Below, in pieces: positions 7,413 to 14,715 of a DNA stretch of 22,834 nt. The DNA is taken from NCBI GenBank assembly GCA_003647675.1, contig QMNH01000001.1, forward strand, positions 1 through 22,834, given 5' to 3'. The DNA comes from Candidatus Falkowiibacteriota bacterium. GTDB lineage: Bacteria; Patescibacteriota; Patescibacteriia; Patescibacteriales; UBA12075. The position numbers and the translations under genes are program-made. The number at the start of each line of letters is the position of its first letter. The stretch's first letter is position 1. Under the pieces are notes generated by a model. It saw only the letters and a program-made list of their open reading frames with translations. It did no database searches and was not told the origin of the DNA.

Positions 7413-7437
7413 GTGTCTCGAAATTAAAAATAGACAC
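7413..7437 (-). terminator. weak hairpin between J-domain gene and next gene
   Basis: GTGTCT (7413-7418) and AGACAC (7432-7437) can pair around a 13-base loop. On the minus strand the hairpin is followed by TTTATT. The stem is short, so it is at best a weak or partial terminator in the gap 7409-7466. Confidence 0.3.
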
Positions 7438-7466
7438 CTATTTAAACGATTAAACAGGCTTAATTT

Positions 7467-8510
7467 TCATAGACTATATCTTTTCTTAAAATAATCGTAA
7501 GCTCCGTTTACTTCCACCATTTTATTATGCGCGGTTTCCTTCTCTTTTGTCGTACCGTTCTCCCATTTATCAGGATGCCATTTTAATGCCGATCTTCTCC
7601 ATAGTTTTTTTATTTCCGACTTTTGAACTTTACCTATAAAACCTAAAACAGTACCGTGAATTCTTTCTTGACTTCCGATAGTTGTAAAGAATCTGGAACT
7701 ACGCCCTGAATTATAGTTTGATCGTTGTTGTTTTTGTTGACGTCCGGCACTCCTACCGAAAAAATCAAACGATTCTCTGTCGCTGCCTGAGTCGTGCCCT
7801 CTAAACAAGTCCTTCCAGTAACTACCGTCAGAATAACCTTCATACGGCCAACCGCCAGTACCTGTATTGAACGTGCTATTCCTCCTATTCCTTTCCGCTT
7901 CCTCCTGTTCTTTTTTATCCCGTTTTCTTCGGGCTTCTCTTTCCCTATCTAATCTGTCAAGGTTATCGTAATACTCTTTCCGGGCAGATGCAAAATAATT
8001 AAAAGCTTCTTTATTTAATTTAAACTTAAATCCCATTTTTCCGGAAATAATATTTTCTATATAACGTAGATCGGAATTAATCACAATACGTACGGACATT
8101 CCAGCGAAACGCCCGGATTTAAAAACATACTTGAGGCCAAAACCTTCATTTTCTTTTTTCGCCTTCCGTAAACGTTCAACCCTATCCCGCTTAACGGTGT
8201 CAGCTTTAACCTTATTAATTTTCTTACGCTTTACTTTTCGAACTTTCCGCGCCCGTTCGCTGGGGTGAGGTTTCTCACTGCTTTCGAGGTTTTGGAAGTG
8301 TCTGAAACATTCATCGAAGTTGTGCCATATCTCCCCTGTATTCATATCCACTATTTCTTTGATTGACTGTGCACGATTAAACGGTAAAGATAATCTTATG
8401 TCTTTACGTATAAATACTATAAGGTCTACGGTGAAAATAATTTCTATAGTATCGAATTCATACTCCTGTATAATAATTTCACCTTCTATTTTAACCCGTA
8501 TTCTATGCAT
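7467..8510 (-). CDS. J-domain (DnaJ-like) protein with basic linker
   Basis: This encodes 347 residues. The C-terminal 60 residues form a J-domain: helix II ends KKLWRRSALKWHPDKW with the HPD triad at 312-314, followed by helix III. J-domains stimulate the ATPase of DnaK-type chaperones. Residues 86-102 (RARKVRKVKRKKINKVK) are the basic segment shared with other proteins here. Residues about 123-172 (KSGRFAGMSVRIVINSDLRY and onward) resemble the small domain of ExoX C-termini and DUF3820. A charged helix (180-210) and a Gly/Ser/Arg-rich linker (215-275) precede the J-domain. The ATG has AAAGG six bases upstream and overlaps the polymerase stop. It may recruit host DnaK to replication complexes, by analogy with lambda; this is inferred. 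Confidence 0.85.
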   Translation of the reverse strand: MHRIRVKIEGEIIIQEYEFDTIEIIFTVDLIVFIRKDIRLSLPFNRAQSIKEIVDMNTGEIWHNFDECFRHFQNLESSEKPHPSERARKVRKVKRKKINKVKADTVKRDRVERLRKAKKENEGFGLKYVFKSGRFAGMSVRIVINSDLRYIENIISGKMGFKFKLNKEAFNYFASARKEYYDNLDRLDREREARRKRDKKEQEEAERNRRNSTFNTGTGGWPYEGYSDGSYWKDLFRGHDSGSDRESFDFFGRSAGRQQKQQRSNYNSGRSSRFFTTIGSQERIHGTVLGFIGKVQKSEIKKLWRRSALKWHPDKWENGTTKEKETAHNKMVEVNGAYDYFKKRYSL

Positions 8511-10389
8511 AAATAACCTTTAAGTCTTTTTTATCATTCCAATTCGTTGTCGATATAGACCAGGAAACTCGTAATGGAATTTCTATTTCCGGCATGTCAA
8601 TCATGAGTAAGGATATCTCTGGTAGAATCTCGTCTTTGTAAGGTAGTAAAGATCTTGGGTATTGAAAGATTATTTCGTCATGTACGTCAAGAATCATTTT
8701 TATATCTGATAAATATTTATTGGTTTTAAGATAATCATATACCTTGACCTGTGCGCGTTTAAGTATTCCAGCCGCTGTCCCTTGTATTTCATAATTAGCG
8801 CCGATATAAGGTTTATCTTTTTGTACATATAATTTACGGCCGAAAGAGGTAGTAATGAAACCGTCCCTTCTTACGCGTTCAATCACATCTTGCGTGAAAC
8901 CGGCTATACGTGAAAATCTGTATCTATAATTAGAGTCTCCCTGTTTTATTTCATCCACCGTCTTTTGTAAAGTTACCGCTACTTTGTCAAGACCGCCGCC
9001 ATACGCTATACAGAAGCCGATACCTTTATAAGCTTTCCTGTGTGTTTTAAATTTCTTAAGGTCGGTTTCTTTTAATTCCCTGGCTTGTTGTATTCCCGAT
9101 TTGTAAATTGGATCGCCTATCCGGGCGAATACTCCATCCATTAAAAAACACTCAACAGTTTTATAATGTATGTCAGCGGCCGGATCACTCTTCATTAAGT
9201 TTAATAATTCAGGTTCTCCCGTATTGTTAACTATGAGGCGCATCTCAATACCATCATAATCTACAGGCAATAATACACTACCTTTTTGAGCTCTAAAACA
9301 TTTCCTTAACGGAACAGGAAACGGGTTTTTCGGACCAGCGTCAGCGCTTACATTCTGCATGTTGGGCCTGTTTGACGTTTTGCGACTTGTCCGGGCAGCG
9401 TTAGAATTTATATTAGGGTTTATATGATCTTTACCCTTAGCATGTCTTAAATACCCTTTGATAGTAGCCAAACCTTTGGTGTAAGATCTCTGTTTTAATA
9501 TTAAATCTAAAATAGGATGGTCATATTTTTCCCGTAAGGTGAATAAAGTGTCTTTATCTGTTGACGGTTTAGGCGTATCACTATCGGTAAATTTTAAGAC
9601 AGGCATTTTATATTTACGAAAGAGAATCCGCCTTACCTGTTCATCACTGTTAAGATTTACATATTCTTTTAGAAGGTCGTAAGATTCTCTTTGTACTTTG
9701 TCAAGCTCAGACTCCATCCACAAAACAAGTTTATCAATATTCGGATAGGATAGATATATACCGTTAGACTCCTCCCATTGTGTGACTTTCACAACTTCAA
9801 TTTCGTTCAGGTAATCGGCGTACCTTCTACTATCTTTCATAAACTCTTTAATGAAAGTGTAGTATAATAAAATAGGTCTTTCCCCGTCCGCTGTCTGGTA
9901 CTCAGTCATTAAATTTACATTTACTAAGTTGTATTTATCCCCAGAAGCTTTCGCCGCTAATTTCACCTTTTTGTCAAGCTCTCTTGAGTATCCGCACAAC
10001 TCCCAACATAGGTAATCTAAAGCGTGAGAGGGAGCCAGGTTCCTCAACACTTGCGACATTATCATAGTATCATGCCAGACCGTTTCATCAGGTACATGTA
10101 CACCGTTCATTTTCAACATTGCAAGCTCAAATTTAAAGTTATGAGCTATCTTTACAATAGAGATATTTTTAAAATAATCTTGTAGATATTTCCAGTTTTC
10201 CTTATTGATTTCAGAATCTATATTGTCAAGACGTCTGACCTCTACTCTACAATCTATAGGATTACCTAAATTGTCAAGTACAGGCCATCCAATACAATAT
10301 GAGAAAATCTTATTCCCGTGATATGGATACAAACCGTCAGTTTCTACGTCGAAGCTACTCACTTTAATTTTTTTAATTTTATTTATCAT
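8503..10389 (-). CDS. family A DNA polymerase with 3'-5' exonuclease
   Basis: This encodes 628 residues. The N-terminal DEDDy proofreading exonuclease shows FDVETDG (Asp14, Glu16), HNFKFE (82-88) and a YQTAD motif (164-168). The polymerase domain shows the RTSRKTSNRPNMQNV segment (333-347), motif A DYDGIEMR (377-384), the O-helix KGIGFCIAYG (455-464) with Phe459 at the E. coli Phe762 position, and motif C HDE (570-572). There is no 5'-3' nuclease domain, as is usual for phage replicative enzymes. It lies with primase, SSB-like and recombination genes. Oddly, no Shine-Dalgarno is visible before the ATG; the start follows directly on TTTACAA after a terminator-like hairpin. Confidence 0.95.
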   Translation of the reverse strand: MINKIKKIKVSSFDVETDGLYPYHGNKIFSYCIGWPVLDNLGNPIDCRVEVRRLDNIDSEINKENWKYLQDYFKNISIVKIAHNFKFELAMLKMNGVHVPDETVWHDTMIMSQVLRNLAPSHALDYLCWELCGYSRELDKKVKLAAKASGDKYNLVNVNLMTEYQTADGERPILLYYTFIKEFMKDSRRYADYLNEIEVVKVTQWEESNGIYLSYPNIDKLVLWMESELDKVQRESYDLLKEYVNLNSDEQVRRILFRKYKMPVLKFTDSDTPKPSTDKDTLFTLREKYDHPILDLILKQRSYTKGLATIKGYLRHAKGKDHINPNINSNAARTSRKTSNRPNMQNVSADAGPKNPFPVPLRKCFRAQKGSVLLPVDYDGIEMRLIVNNTGEPELLNLMKSDPAADIHYKTVECFLMDGVFARIGDPIYKSGIQQARELKETDLKKFKTHRKAYKGIGFCIAYGGGLDKVAVTLQKTVDEIKQGDSNYRYRFSRIAGFTQDVIERVRRDGFITTSFGRKLYVQKDKPYIGANYEIQGTAAGILKRAQVKVYDYLKTNKYLSDIKMILDVHDEIIFQYPRSLLPYKDEILPEISLLMIDMPEIEIPLRVSWSISTTNWNDKKDLKVIYA

Positions 10390-10398
10390 TTGTAAAAA

Positions 10399-10428
10399 CG
10401 ACCGCCAATCGCTGGGGAAAGGCGGTCG
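10399..10428 (-). terminator. GC-rich hairpin before the polymerase gene
   Basis: CGACCGCC (10399-10406) pairs with GGCGGTCG (10421-10428), an 8-base perfect stem with a 14-base loop. On the minus strand it is followed by TTTTT and then the polymerase start. It looks like a Rho-independent terminator or attenuator after the SSB-like gene. The loop holds one copy of the CGCTGGGG octamer. Confidence 0.7.
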
Positions 10429-10466
10429 ATCTCTTTCCGGTTTACGGTTTATAAGTGGATAGCTTC

Positions 10467-11225
10467 TTATCTTTTTTTAGCTACTTTCTTTTTTACCGTT
10501 TTTTTTTTGGCGGTAGGTTTGGGTTTCTGTATAGCGTGTTCAATGTTTGCGGATTTGAACATCTTCACTTCATCCACTGTCAACTCTTTCTCAGGCCAGT
10601 CATAGGCTGAAATACGTTCTGCCAGAATTTCGTTTGTATCGTCTTCCTCTACTTCTATATCCTGAGCTTCACAGAAAGCGAGTAAAGAAAGATTGAGTGG
10701 GTCTTCTTCCTTGACTTCTTCCTCGGTTTCTTCCTTGGCTTTTTCGACTGGAGCAGTTTCAGTGGTTTCAGTAGTCCCGGTAGTTTCAGCGGTTCCCGCA
10801 TCGGCTGGCCCGTCAAGTAATTCCACAACACTGACATTTACGAAGTCACCGGAATGTTTTACATTCACCTTGACGGCCGCGCCTTCATCTGAAATAGCTT
10901 CCACAAGGTCTTCAAGTTCCGCAGGATCGTCCGGAGCTTCATATCCCATTTGCTCAATCCATTTACGTGTAAAAGTAAATCCCATTGGAGATTCAAGATG
11001 CATATAATCATAGACAACGTGTCCCTGAAATTCTCCATCTGTAATAATATGCTCACGTTTAATCATAAGCTTCTGTGAAGTCTTACTTTCGACAATTACA
11101 GCTTTCTGTAATTGCGCTATGTAATTCCCTGGAGCTATCTTAACCCCGCCGAACATTGAATCATACTGTGATTGTGAATCATTATAACTTTGCTGCATAC
11201 CCGCTAAGCGATCTTTAAAAGACAT
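10467..11225 (-). CDS. DUF669-like single-stranded DNA-binding protein
   Basis: This encodes 252 residues. Residues 1-135 resemble the DUF669 family, which often replaces SSB in phages: MSFKDRLAGMQQSYNDSQSQ at the start, a central beta-rich domain (GNYIAQLQKAVIV, HVVYDYMHLE, VKVNVKHSGDFVNVSVVEL). A Thr/Glu-rich linker follows, then a small helical domain (about 180-235), then a basic tail (KPTAKKKTVKKKVAKKR). SSB proteins normally end in acidic residues that recruit partners; here the acidic stretch is internal and the tip is basic. The gene lies directly after the Sak4-like ATPase gene, a pairing common in phage recombination modules. AAAGGA is a good ribosome binding site. Confidence 0.7.
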   Translation of the reverse strand: MSFKDRLAGMQQSYNDSQSQYDSMFGGVKIAPGNYIAQLQKAVIVESKTSQKLMIKREHIITDGEFQGHVVYDYMHLESPMGFTFTRKWIEQMGYEAPDDPAELEDLVEAISDEGAAVKVNVKHSGDFVNVSVVELLDGPADAGTAETTGTTETTETAPVEKAKEETEEEVKEEDPLNLSLLAFCEAQDIEVEEDDTNEILAERISAYDWPEKELTVDEVKMFKSANIEHAIQKPKPTAKKKTVKKKVAKKR

Positions 11226-11280
11226 GGTAAATCCTTTCGCATTTGTAAAGTAACATTTTAATTAATTGGTGAAAATTTTA

Positions 11281-12171
11281 TTACGATTTTTTTAGAACTT
11301 TTTTCTTTAACGATTTTTTAAACTTACTTGCCCCTTTCTGTACGAAGGTTGTATTATACGGTAATTCTTGTAAATTATTGAACGCATTAATTAAATTCTC
11401 ACACGCCTCCTCTTCACTTCCACCCATTGGTATTTTGTGTACGGGCTCACCTGACGGCGTCATGAAATGGCCTTTCATCCTATTTTTGGCTATAATATGC
11501 TCATCGCCTATTATTTGGAGCCACCTTTCGCCGTTTACAAAATGATAATAAAAAATGTTTGGGACCTGCGCACACAAGAATTGATACGCTTGTTTAGGCA
11601 GGTCAGGCGCCAAGGCGTTATATTTCTTACCGCTTATAGTTGTAAGCTCTTTTTCATCGGTATGACATAAGGCAAGGAACCCGTAATCACTCATCATTAA
11701 CTCTCTTACAAGAGGGATAAATACCTTCTTAACCTTGTTCCAGCTTGCTCCGTAATCGTTCATACCGCCCGGGTGCTCGAATCCATATTTCTTACCAGCG
11801 TATTCCATAGCCAGGTCATAAGCCACTTGCACATTGTCAATTGACAGAGTGGTAAAATCATGATTACCTTGCAGGAATTCCTCTTTTAAATCTTTGAAGT
11901 CTTCCCAACATTTTACATTATCCATTACATATGCGTAACTATCATTCGGTTCAAACATTAAATTGTAAACCTTACCCATCATGTTCGCCAGCGTAGTTTT
12001 ACCGCTTCCGTAAGGGCCGTGAATAAGTATAGGGTAATCACCTAAACTCTGGCTGGGTACGTGCTTTACTTTAGACATTTTTTTCTTTGTACGCATAGAT
12101 ATGGATTTTTTAACAGCCTTCTTTTTTGGCACTGTCTCCGTGTTCTTTTCCATCTTTTTTATAACTGCCAT
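11281..12171 (-). CDS. Sak4-like (AAA_24) RecA-type ATPase
   Basis: This encodes 296 residues. After a basic 40-residue leader (KKKAVKKSISMRTKKKMSKV) comes a P-loop domain with Walker A GPYGSGKTT (52-60) and Walker B FTTLSIDN (Asp112). A downstream FLALCHTDEKEL strand resembles the sensor region of phage AAA_24/Sak4 single-strand annealing ATPases. Such proteins act with a DUF669 or SSB protein and a nuclease in homologous recombination, and all three genes are adjacent here. The C-terminus is again Lys-rich. The ATG overlaps the previous stop as TAATG, with GGAG upstream. Confidence 0.82.
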   Translation of the reverse strand: MAVIKKMEKNTETVPKKKAVKKSISMRTKKKMSKVKHVPSQSLGDYPILIHGPYGSGKTTLANMMGKVYNLMFEPNDSYAYVMDNVKCWEDFKDLKEEFLQGNHDFTTLSIDNVQVAYDLAMEYAGKKYGFEHPGGMNDYGASWNKVKKVFIPLVRELMMSDYGFLALCHTDEKELTTISGKKYNALAPDLPKQAYQFLCAQVPNIFYYHFVNGERWLQIIGDEHIIAKNRMKGHFMTPSGEPVHKIPMGGSEEEACENLINAFNNLQELPYNTTFVQKGASKFKKSLKKKVLKKS

Positions 12172-13241
12172 TATTTCTCCACTTCGTTTAAGGTCGATAG
12201 TTCAGGGAATAATAATTTTCTTTTGTTGTATCCGGACATCTTACCGCTGGCGCAAGCGTCAAGGAAGTTGCACGGGAAAGGTGACTCGCAAGCGTACGGA
12301 TTCTTGTAAAAATCATCACTGCTTTTTTCTGGTCCCATTTCCCCTATGTCGGACAGGACTGATTGAAGCTCGCAAATATAATTACTTTTATCTTTATCCG
12401 TGTAAGGGATCTCATACCTCATAAAATAAAAATCAGGACGTTTTTTCAGGTCTTCTTCTAACCTTATTTTATAATCTACTAAATTTTCATTCACTCTCTT
12501 TCTTATGCCTGGTTTACGTATTATGTTATATAAAACACCGTCTATTTTCTGCTTAAAGATTTTTTCGCATACGGTCAAGTATGTTAAATTCTGGAAATCA
12601 AAGGAGAGGCGTTTCATCATTGTATTTTCTGTTATCCTGCTTTTGGTTTTATGCTCCATAAGCCAGTTTTTACCGCCTTTAATTTCATACTTACCGTCAA
12701 GCTTAATTTTTATAGGTGTGTCAAATAGATCACATACAAGCTCTGTTTCTACTTCTGTGAATTTCTTATCTTTAAAATCCTCCGGGTAGTATTTTATATA
12801 CGCCTCAAGCACTGTGGAAGTAACAGCCTTCTCCCATTCCCATTCCTGTAAGTCGATACCGTCAAGCTTTCCAGCGTCCTCCTGTTCATGCTCATACAAA
12901 TCTATGAGATAATTCAAACAATCGGCTATAGACTCTTTTTTTAATACTACTATCTCGTTATAAGCCCCCTTATAAAGAAACGCGAGAATATCGTGAACAA
13001 GACTCCCGAAACTTGTAGTATGGTTGTAGCCCTCAGATTCCCATTTGTTAATTTTAAACAGAAATAGCCTTTTACATTTCATATAGTACGACATTAAAGA
13101 TTGTGTAATACCGTTCTTCTGTAAAGAATATGACTCATTTGTCATGTCCTTTACTAACGCCGTAACCTTTCTTTTAATCTTTTTTACCGGCACTCTCTTG
13201 GATAACGTTTTCTTTTTCTTAACTATCTTTTTTTTAGCCAT
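12171..13241 (-). CDS. Cas4/RecB-like PD-(D/E)XK nuclease with Fe-S cysteines
   Basis: This encodes 356 residues from the ATG at 13239-13241, which has GAGG seven bases upstream; an ATG 15 bases earlier has a poorer context. The nuclease core shows His83 (FGSLVHDIL), Asp182 (IKLDGKYEI) and the EHKTK strand (Glu196, Lys198). Cys56 (MKCKRLF) and Cys318, 324 and 330 (CESPFPCNFLDAC) match the 4Fe-4S cysteine layout of Cas4 and AddB-type nucleases. It should resect DNA ends for the Sak4-like recombinase next door. The first 30 residues are very basic and outside the core. Confidence 0.85.
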   Translation of the reverse strand: MAKKKIVKKKKTLSKRVPVKKIKRKVTALVKDMTNESYSLQKNGITQSLMSYYMKCKRLFLFKINKWESEGYNHTTSFGSLVHDILAFLYKGAYNEIVVLKKESIADCLNYLIDLYEHEQEDAGKLDGIDLQEWEWEKAVTSTVLEAYIKYYPEDFKDKKFTEVETELVCDLFDTPIKIKLDGKYEIKGGKNWLMEHKTKSRITENTMMKRLSFDFQNLTYLTVCEKIFKQKIDGVLYNIIRKPGIRKRVNENLVDYKIRLEEDLKKRPDFYFMRYEIPYTDKDKSNYICELQSVLSDIGEMGPEKSSDDFYKNPYACESPFPCNFLDACASGKMSGYNKRKLLFPELSTLNEVEK

Positions 13242-13780
13242 TCCAAAACCTCGCATACTTTCTGTAATTGTGTAGGAAAATCAGGGCTACTATTACCACC
13301 ACTCCGTATGATATAGGAAGGCCTTAACAGATTACCGTAATCTTTAAATTCATTTTTATAGTGTCTCTCAACTTCTTTCGTAAAGAAAAAAACATATTTA
13401 GGCTTTACAAACTCCATTAATCTGGCAAAATGTTTACTACATGATATAATCTCTTTAGACTTTGGCGGTCTTGTTGAGCCGGCTTTCTCATCAGTAGCGC
13501 GACAAAAAACCATATTAGAAATAAAGATATCAGGCTCCTCAACAGCTACTTTAATCGCCGCACGTTCTACAAGGTTATGTATATACTTACTATCAAAACT
13601 TTGTAAAATTTTCCCAGTAGTTTCTTGAACTTCAGTAATAGTCCCGCCTAAAAAAAGTATATCGGCGGGGTAACTTCCCGCACCTATAAGCGGACGTCTG
13701 CCGGCTTTACGGGTAGTATGCAGTAGGCAGTCATCACACTCACGGATGTCTCTAATAAAGTTTGGTAATCTATCGCTCAT
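13223..13780 (-). CDS. family 4 uracil-DNA-glycosylase-like Fe-S protein, degenerate motifs
   Basis: This encodes 185 residues from an ATG at 13778-13780 overlapping the previous stop as ATGA, with GGAGGG upstream. A TTG 15 bases earlier lies inside that ribosome site. Four cysteines (15, 18, 93, 114) sit where family 4 glycosylases hold a 4Fe-4S cluster. ADILFLGG (39-46), FISNMVFCR (86-94) and KPKYVFFFTKEV (126-137) match the core strands. The usual GEAPG motif reads GGTIT, and the usual HPS motif reads RPS (153-155). Uracil excision by the normal mechanism is therefore doubtful. It may bind modified bases or play a structural role. Confidence 0.72.
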   Translation of the reverse strand: MSDRLPNFIRDIRECDDCLLHTTRKAGRRPLIGAGSYPADILFLGGTITEVQETTGKILQSFDSKYIHNLVERAAIKVAVEEPDIFISNMVFCRATDEKAGSTRPPKSKEIISCSKHFARLMEFVKPKYVFFFTKEVERHYKNEFKDYGNLLRPSYIIRSGGNSSPDFPTQLQKVCEVLEWLKKR

Positions 13781-13980
13781 TTTCCTTCCCTCCAATAATC
13801 ACAAGTTATAGAAGAACACCAATAATATCTATAATTAGTAGCTAATTTACAGCCGCAATTTTCAGGGCAACGCTCTTCTATTATACGCCCCATTGTTAAA
13901 TCAGGTTTCTCTACACGCTTTACTTTGGATATCTTCCTCTTTACTTTTCGTACTTTTCTAACGGGCGTCTTAACATCCAT
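13777..13980 (-). CDS. small basic zinc-ribbon protein
   Basis: This encodes 67 residues. The N-terminal VRKVRKVKRKISKVKRV (residues 7-23) is nearly the same as a segment of the J-domain protein. The C-terminal half has CPENCGC and WCSSITCDYW, giving enough cysteines for one zinc site. AAGGGA lies about nine bases before the ATG. It overlaps the resolvase gene by 40 bases and the glycosylase-like gene by 4. The layout suggests a small nucleic-acid-binding protein of the recombination cluster. Confidence 0.8.
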   Translation of the reverse strand: MDVKTPVRKVRKVKRKISKVKRVEKPDLTMGRIIEERCPENCGCKLATNYRYYWCSSITCDYWREGK

Positions 13981-14447
13981 AAATCATTATCCCTTCTCAA
14001 TCCCATAGCTACAGAATCGGCTATGTGTTCATTATCGTACACTTTACCACTTATCAATTTAATCCTATAGTCTGTCGCTTCTTTCGTTAATTGACCTTTC
14101 CAAGCCCCAGGGGATACGAGAGTAAAAGGTATATTTTTTATAGCACATCTATCCGCGTAAGTAATAACACAAGTCTGGAGGTGAAACAAAGCGCCTGTCT
14201 CACCGGCTACTTGACTCTTAAGGGAACCGCTCCAAAGTTCAGGCTCCTCAAGTGTTACATGCGCTGGAGTGAGACTGTCAAGCAAGTTTGAAAATGTTTC
14301 CCCGGCGAATCTTATATAATTCTCTTTTGTCTTACGTAAAGCGGCCTCATGATTTATTATACCTGTTAACGGGTTTACTGTTCCGTTGAATAGTGCATAT
14401 CCGGTATGTATGCCGGTATCCACGAATAATTCGTTTTTAGGAATCAC
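13941..14447 (-). CDS. RuvC-like Holliday junction resolvase
   Basis: This encodes 168 residues from a GTG at 14445-14447 with GGAGG six bases upstream. RNase H-fold acidic residues are visible: Asp10 in FVDTGIHTGYA, Glu67/68 in VTLEEPELW, and His141 and Asp144 in NEHIADSVAMGL, with the WKGQLTKEAT segment (116-125) typical of RuvC relatives. It should cut branched DNA intermediates during replication, recombination or packaging. It is the same length as bacterial RuvC. It lies in a chain of overlapping recombination genes. Confidence 0.88.
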   Translation of the reverse strand: MIPKNELFVDTGIHTGYALFNGTVNPLTGIINHEAALRKTKENYIRFAGETFSNLLDSLTPAHVTLEEPELWSGSLKSQVAGETGALFHLQTCVITYADRCAIKNIPFTLVSPGAWKGQLTKEATDYRIKLISGKVYDNEHIADSVAMGLRRDNDLWMLRRPLEKYEK

Positions 14448-14715
14448 GATTATCCTCCAAAAAAGTTTTCACATACTGTAAAGATTCAAAGTATTTCTTT
14501 TTCTGACTTAACGGCTCTCCTGGAAACGGGTAGAAAAGTTTCCATTTGTCGGCACGTGCTAAATAAACTATAGAGTAAGTACATGTTTTAGTTTTTACTA
14601 TAATCCTGGGTACACCAGCGCGTGTAAGGTTGAACTCACCTTGTAGGAATAAAGAAGCCTTGCCTACATGTTTCTTAATTTCCTCCGGATCCTTTAAACG
14701 TTTTCTCGTAGACAT
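14437..14715 (-). CDS. hypothetical protein
   Basis: This encodes 92 residues, with a basic start (MSTRKRLKDPEEIKKHV), then three or four beta strands (PRIIVKTKTCTYSIVYL, DKWKLFYPF) and a C-terminal helix. The ATG forms TAATG with the SNF2-like gene stop and has AAAGG seven bases upstream. It overlaps the resolvase by 11 bases. I do not recognise the fold. Its position suggests a partner of the helicase or resolvase. Confidence 0.75.
   Translation of the reverse strand: MSTRKRLKDPEEIKKHVGKASLFLQGEFNLTRAGVPRIIVKTKTCTYSIVYLARADKWKLFYPFPGEPLSQKKKYFESLQYVKTFLEDNRDS

Noticed and set aside
10693..11007. 104-codon plus-strand frame rich in Ser/Val
   Set aside because: It is the antisense of the Thr/Glu-rich linker of the SSB-like gene; its composition is explained by that repeat.
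12061..12424. Plus-strand frames over the Sak4-like and nuclease gene junction
   Set aside because: They are antisense to well-supported genes with conserved motifs and have no ribosome sites.
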